Positions 60,710-64,000 of a stretch of DNA of 64,000 nt are shown one piece after another. Both the position numbers and the translations under genes were made by a program. Each line of letters opens with the position of its first letter. Position 1 is the stretch's first letter. Source of the stretch: Dehalococcoidia bacterium (GTDB taxonomy: Bacteria > Chloroflexota > Dehalococcoidia > Lucifugimonadales > Lucifugimonadaceae); contig JAPKCH010000001.1 in assembly GCA_026421185.1 (NCBI GenBank), forward strand, positions 1 through 64,000, in the 5' to 3' direction. The notes below the pieces were generated by a model. The model did not search any database and had not been told where the DNA came from. It worked only from the letters and a program-made list of their open reading frames with translations.

Positions 60710-63187
60710 ATGAAGTTCGCTGAAGTAGCCGTCAACTTTCCCGACGAGGACTCGCGCACATTTTCGTACTTAGCTCCGGATGGTATGGGAGTGCTGGTCG
60801 GTGATCTCGTATGGGTGCCGTTTGGTCCTCGAACTGTGCAAGGAATAGTGTTCGAACTGACCGATGCACCGGTAACCGAACTCGACAAAATTCGATCTAT
60901 CATCGGTCGAACACTCGCAGGCCCGTTCGTTGCCGAGCATCTTTTGATAGTCGCTCGCTGGGTAGCTGAACACTATCGAACCACGTTGTTCACTGCCTGT
61001 TCATTGTTACTCCCGCCGGGCGCATCATCGCGACTACGAACTTGGTTGATGCCTGGCACGATCAATCGAGATCTGACTAAACGAGAGCAACAGGCCGTCG
61101 GATACGTGGTCGAAAGCGAACGTGCTCCGAAATCACGAGTGGCACGACGTTTGGGCTTGGGGGGATCACCAATCGTAGATCGCCTTATTCGCCAACGGAT
61201 TCTTATCGCAGAATCGGACTGGGAGAAGCCGCGAGTAACAGCGGTATATTCCAAACGAATCGAGCTAGCTGTAACCGAGCTTGTCGCCAAGGAATTGATC
61301 GCTGATCATGCCGATAGCCGTTCTCCAAAGCGTGTAGAACTGCTGAAATGGTTCCTTTCTGGGAAAGTTGCCCAGACCAAATCTGCGCTAAACGACCTAT
61401 TTGGTGGGGCTGCGGTGAAATGGGCGTTCGAAAACGACCTGCTGAAGATTCGGAAAATCAGACGGGATCGTGATCCGCTTGCCGATTACTTCTTCCAGCA
61501 AGAATTCGCTCATTCGCCAACTGATATTCAAAGCGCGGCAATCGATCAAATTGTCGGGCAAATACTCGCAGCAAAACCATCAAACAACGTCAGTGACCGA
61601 AAATTTCTTCTGCATGGTGTTACTGGTTCCGGCAAAACCGAGGTTTATCTACAAGCGATAGAAGCATGTATCGCCGCAGGCAAACGAGCGATATTCCTGG
61701 TTCCTGAAATCGCCCTAACTCCTCAAACCCTTCAGCGCATCGCATCAAGGTTCCCCGGAAAGGTAGGTGTGCTTCATTCAGGCCTCACTATCGGCCAGCG
61801 GTACGACCAGTGGTGGCGAGTGAAAAACGGTGATTTTCCGATCGTATTGGGTTCACGTGGTGCGGTATTCTCACCAATCGAAAACCCTGGCTTGATCGTT
61901 ATTGACGAAGAGCATGAGTGGACATATAAACAGGGCGATCAAGCACCTCGATATCACGCTCGAGCAGTTGCCGAGCGAATCTCGGAAGAGACTGGAGCAG
62001 TACTTGTTCTTGGAAGTGCGACTCCAGAAATATCTAGCTACCGTGCTGCTAAATCCGGCAATTACAGATTGCTGTACTTGCCCGATAGAGTTGGTAGACC
62101 CGGTGCCACTGAATCCAAGCCTCTTCCTAAATCTCAAGCGATGGCAAAGGTCGAGATAGTCGACATGCGTGTAGAGCGTGCTGACGGACATTTTGAAATG
62201 CTCAGTCGACGTTTAATTGATGCCATAGCGGAGGCATTGCGAGCAGGTGGGAAAGTAATTCTCTTCCTCAATCGTCGCGGCTCAGCATCGTTCGTCCAAT
62301 GTATGGATTGTGGAAAAGTTCGACAATGCAAACGATGCGACACAGCTCTAACATTTCATCGTGATTCAGGCGATTCCCGAGCGCAAAAAGGCAAGCTCGT
62401 TTGCCACTATTGCAACTACTCCGTGAGGGCTGGATCTGAGTGCCCGACCTGCGGCGGGAAACAGATGCGCCGATCATCGCCCGGCACACAAATGGCGACC
62501 GAAGCGGTTCGAGAGTATTTCGCTGGTGTTGAAGTGTTCCGATGGGATTCCGATAACGCCCGAACCGCGTCAGATCATCAACGAATCATGGACGAATTCG
62601 TGAACAGCGAAGCAAGCGTGCTTGTGGGAACTCAGATGGTTGCCAAAGGGCTCGATATTCCGAGTGTCACACTCGTCGGTGTTATCTCCGCCGATACCGG
62701 ACTAGCTGTTCCCGACTTCAGAGCTGGTGAACGAGCATTTCAGGTACTAGCTCAGGTAGTAGGGAGAAGCGGTAGGGGAGCATGGGATGGGAAAGCGGTT
62801 ATCCAAACGTTCAATCCCGATCATTACGCCATTCAAGCAGCGGCTGATCAAGACTACGAATTCTTCTACGACACCGAAATACGTCTTCGTGCGTCGCAGG
62901 CGAATCCGCCTTTCACTAATATGGTGAAAATGATGCACGCAGCCAGTAGTGAACAAGTAGCTGCTGATGAAGCAGTGAGGATGGCTGTTTCATTGCAGGA
63001 AGCTCGGGAATCCTATGGTGAAACAGGGATAGAAGTGATTGGTCCTACGCCGGCGTACCCATTAAAGATGCGGAATATGTACAGGTGGCAAATATTGCTC
63101 AAGGGCTCTCATCCTGAGAGACTTCTTGAATTAGTTCCGCCCGGGTACCTGTGGACCGTCGATATAGACCCCGCAAGTTTGGGGTAA
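60710..63187 (+). CDS. priA: primosomal protein N' (replication restart helicase PriA)
   Basis: An 825-residue PriA. The N-terminal 3'-DNA-end-binding domain shows FPDEDSRTFSYL and VWVPFGPRTVQGIV. The helicase core has GVTGSGKTEVYLQ (Walker A), VIDEEHEWTYKQ (DEEH) and VLGSATPEISS. Two zinc sites follow in CMDCGKVRQCKRCD and the later CHYC and CPTC pairs, needed for primosome assembly. Then GTQMVAKGLDIPSVTLVGV and QVVGRSGRG end the helicase domain. Length is slightly above E. coli PriA (732). It reloads the replisome at stalled forks. The def gene starts 45 bases downstream. Confidence 0.95.
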   Translation: MKFAEVAVNFPDEDSRTFSYLAPDGMGVLVGDLVWVPFGPRTVQGIVFELTDAPVTELDKIRSIIGRTLAGPFVAEHLLIVARWVAEHYRTTLFTACSLLLPPGASSRLRTWLMPGTINRDLTKREQQAVGYVVESERAPKSRVARRLGLGGSPIVDRLIRQRILIAESDWEKPRVTAVYSKRIELAVTELVAKELIADHADSRSPKRVELLKWFLSGKVAQTKSALNDLFGGAAVKWAFENDLLKIRKIRRDRDPLADYFFQQEFAHSPTDIQSAAIDQIVGQILAAKPSNNVSDRKFLLHGVTGSGKTEVYLQAIEACIAAGKRAIFLVPEIALTPQTLQRIASRFPGKVGVLHSGLTIGQRYDQWWRVKNGDFPIVLGSRGAVFSPIENPGLIVIDEEHEWTYKQGDQAPRYHARAVAERISEETGAVLVLGSATPEISSYRAAKSGNYRLLYLPDRVGRPGATESKPLPKSQAMAKVEIVDMRVERADGHFEMLSRRLIDAIAEALRAGGKVILFLNRRGSASFVQCMDCGKVRQCKRCDTALTFHRDSGDSRAQKGKLVCHYCNYSVRAGSECPTCGGKQMRRSSPGTQMATEAVREYFAGVEVFRWDSDNARTASDHQRIMDEFVNSEASVLVGTQMVAKGLDIPSVTLVGVISADTGLAVPDFRAGERAFQVLAQVVGRSGRGAWDGKAVIQTFNPDHYAIQAAADQDYEFFYDTEIRLRASQANPPFTNMVKMMHAASSEQVAADEAVRMAVSLQEARESYGETGIEVIGPTPAYPLKMRNMYRWQILLKGSHPERLLELVPPGYLWTVDIDPASLG

Positions 63188-63231
63188 CTGGACAAAAGTT
63201 TTGCCGACGACGACGATCTATAGAGGACAAA

Positions 63232-63996
63232 ATGCCAATCAGGCGAATTAGGGTGTTTCCCGATCCCATTCTCCGCAAGAAATGCAGAGTGGTTCGCCGC
63301 GTCGATGACAAAGTCACCGATCTTGCCAACGACATGATCGAGACTTTGGATGCGGCTGGTGGCGTTGGCCTTGCAGCCAATCAAGTCGGAGCGCTTCAAC
63401 GAGTCGTGATTCTTCATCTCCCCGGTGACGAGGATTCGATCGTACTGATCAATCCTGAAATTAGAGACACCGAGGGGGAACGAGAAGTCATCGAAGGGTG
63501 TTTGTCATTTCCCGGTTTTGAAGGAATGGTCAAACGCTCTGTAACTGTTAAGGCGCGATGGCTTGACGAAAACGGCTCGAAGATGAAGATCACTACTGAA
63601 GACCTATTCGCACAAGCTCTTGAACACGAAATCGATCACTTGAACGGGATTTTGTACATCGATCACCTTTTAGAGCACGAAAAACTTGCAACTGCTGGTT
63701 CGTACGTCGACCCTGAAGAACCGCACATGCACGACGTCGAAGTCGAACTTCATGCCGATCACAGTGACGACGATGATGCTGAGCCTGAAGAATCTGATAT
63801 CGAAGTTGTACACACGACTATCAAGTTCAGCGATCTGTATTCAGAAGATTCAGTCGACAAAATGCATTACGACCTCCGCAAAACCGGATACGTGATTGAT
63901 CCGCCAAAACCCACCGATCAAACTCATGATCACGTTGAGTCTGATGACCCCCACTTAGATGGCGGAGTTATTCTCGATCCTGACCACAGTCACTAG
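63232..63996 (+). CDS. def: peptide deformylase with long His/Asp-rich C-terminal tail
   Basis: A 254-residue protein. Residues 1-150 are a peptide deformylase, which removes the formyl group from new proteins: GVGLAANQVG (44-53), EGCLS (88-92, metal Cys90) and HEIDH (132-136) are the three metal-site motifs. After residue 150 comes about 100 residues absent from normal deformylases (about 170 long), rich in His, Asp and Glu (PEEPHMHDVEVELHADHSDD, then THDHVESDDPH and a terminal DPDHSH). The tail may bind metal for the active site or buffer it. GAGGA precedes the ATG at 63232. The TAG stop is three codons from the window edge. Confidence 0.93.
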   Translation: MPIRRIRVFPDPILRKKCRVVRRVDDKVTDLANDMIETLDAAGGVGLAANQVGALQRVVILHLPGDEDSIVLINPEIRDTEGEREVIEGCLSFPGFEGMVKRSVTVKARWLDENGSKMKITTEDLFAQALEHEIDHLNGILYIDHLLEHEKLATAGSYVDPEEPHMHDVEVELHADHSDDDDAEPEESDIEVVHTTIKFSDLYSEDSVDKMHYDLRKTGYVIDPPKPTDQTHDHVESDDPHLDGGVILDPDHSH

Positions 63997-64000
63997 AAAC

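Noticed and set aside
1..64000. CRISPR arrays, transposases, integrases, phage genes, rRNA genes
   Set aside because: No repeat-spacer series, no mobile-element proteins and no rRNA signatures were seen on either strand.

Overview
The window reads as chromosomal DNA of an uncultivated, free-living bacterium. The best fit is the marine SAR202 group or a related Dehalococcoidia-like lineage of Chloroflexota. That placement is an inference from content: paralogue-rich oxidative catabolism (three enolase-superfamily dehydratases, a UxuA-type mannonate dehydratase, two HpcH/HpaI aldolases, a tandem pair of Ldh2-type dehydrogenases, a luciferase-type flavin oxidoreductase, several SDRs and metallo-beta-lactamase hydrolases), a lone class II (B12) ribonucleotide reductase, and a reduced mraZ-rsmH-ftsA-ftsZ cluster without peptidoglycan genes. 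TTG and GTG starts are common. I see no phage, transposase, integrase or CRISPR array. Only a 16S gene or a tree of the markers here (FtsZ, PriA, TrmD) could settle the taxonomy.

Layout. 0.3-4.5 kb: a SelA-like PLP enzyme and a TPP-dependent decarboxylase, convergent with an enolase-superfamily dehydratase. 4.6-5.1 kb: gene debris and tRNA-Arg(CCG). 5.3-11.9 kb: an AddB-like nuclease and AddA-like helicase-nuclease for double-strand-break processing. 12.0-16.5 kb: a run of two SDRs, a Nudix hydrolase, an M20 peptidase and an RraA-like protein. 16.5-24.4 kb: a PhnP-like hydrolase, a rhamnonate-type aldolase convergent with a rhamnonate-dehydratase-like enzyme, an MFS exporter, tRNA-Pro(TGG), an RsmJ-like methyltransferase, a flavin oxidoreductase and a second aldolase. 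24.7-28.4 kb: YaaA, then an MFS transporter, small membrane protein and dehydratase in one run. 28.8-34.7 kb: a hypothetical gene, a serine hydrolase and DUF885 peptidase pair, a short gene with an in-frame TGA that looks like a HesB-like selenoprotein, small minus-strand ORFs, an MBL hydrolase and a zinc-ribbon protein.

34.8-45.3 kb: two Ldh2 paralogues, a nitrilase that has lost its centre, a CinA-like and NadD-like overlapping pair, a nitroreductase, an SDR, a phosphotransferase relic, a FIST-domain sensor, a GSA-aminomutase-like enzyme, a HAD phosphatase and an acetamidase/formamidase. 46.0-64.0 kb is housekeeping: birA, DUF167/YggT/proC, pdxA, nrdJ with nrdR, mannonate dehydratase, ftsZ/ftsA/rsmH/mraZ, a MoaB/MogA-like gene, trmD, rplS, priA and def. 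Clear rho-independent terminators close several of these units.

Most interesting signals: the probable selenoprotein at 32468-32773, whose TGA is followed by two stacked perfect hairpins, the second with a GGTC apical loop as in bacterial SECIS elements; the minimal division cluster; a repeated TACG-NN-CGTA operator-like site between mraZ and the MoaB-like gene; a three-way-junction-like inverted-repeat structure upstream of tRNA-Pro; a His/Asp-rich tail on peptide deformylase; and many recognisable gene relics in intergenic space, pointing to ongoing gene loss from the catabolic repertoire.
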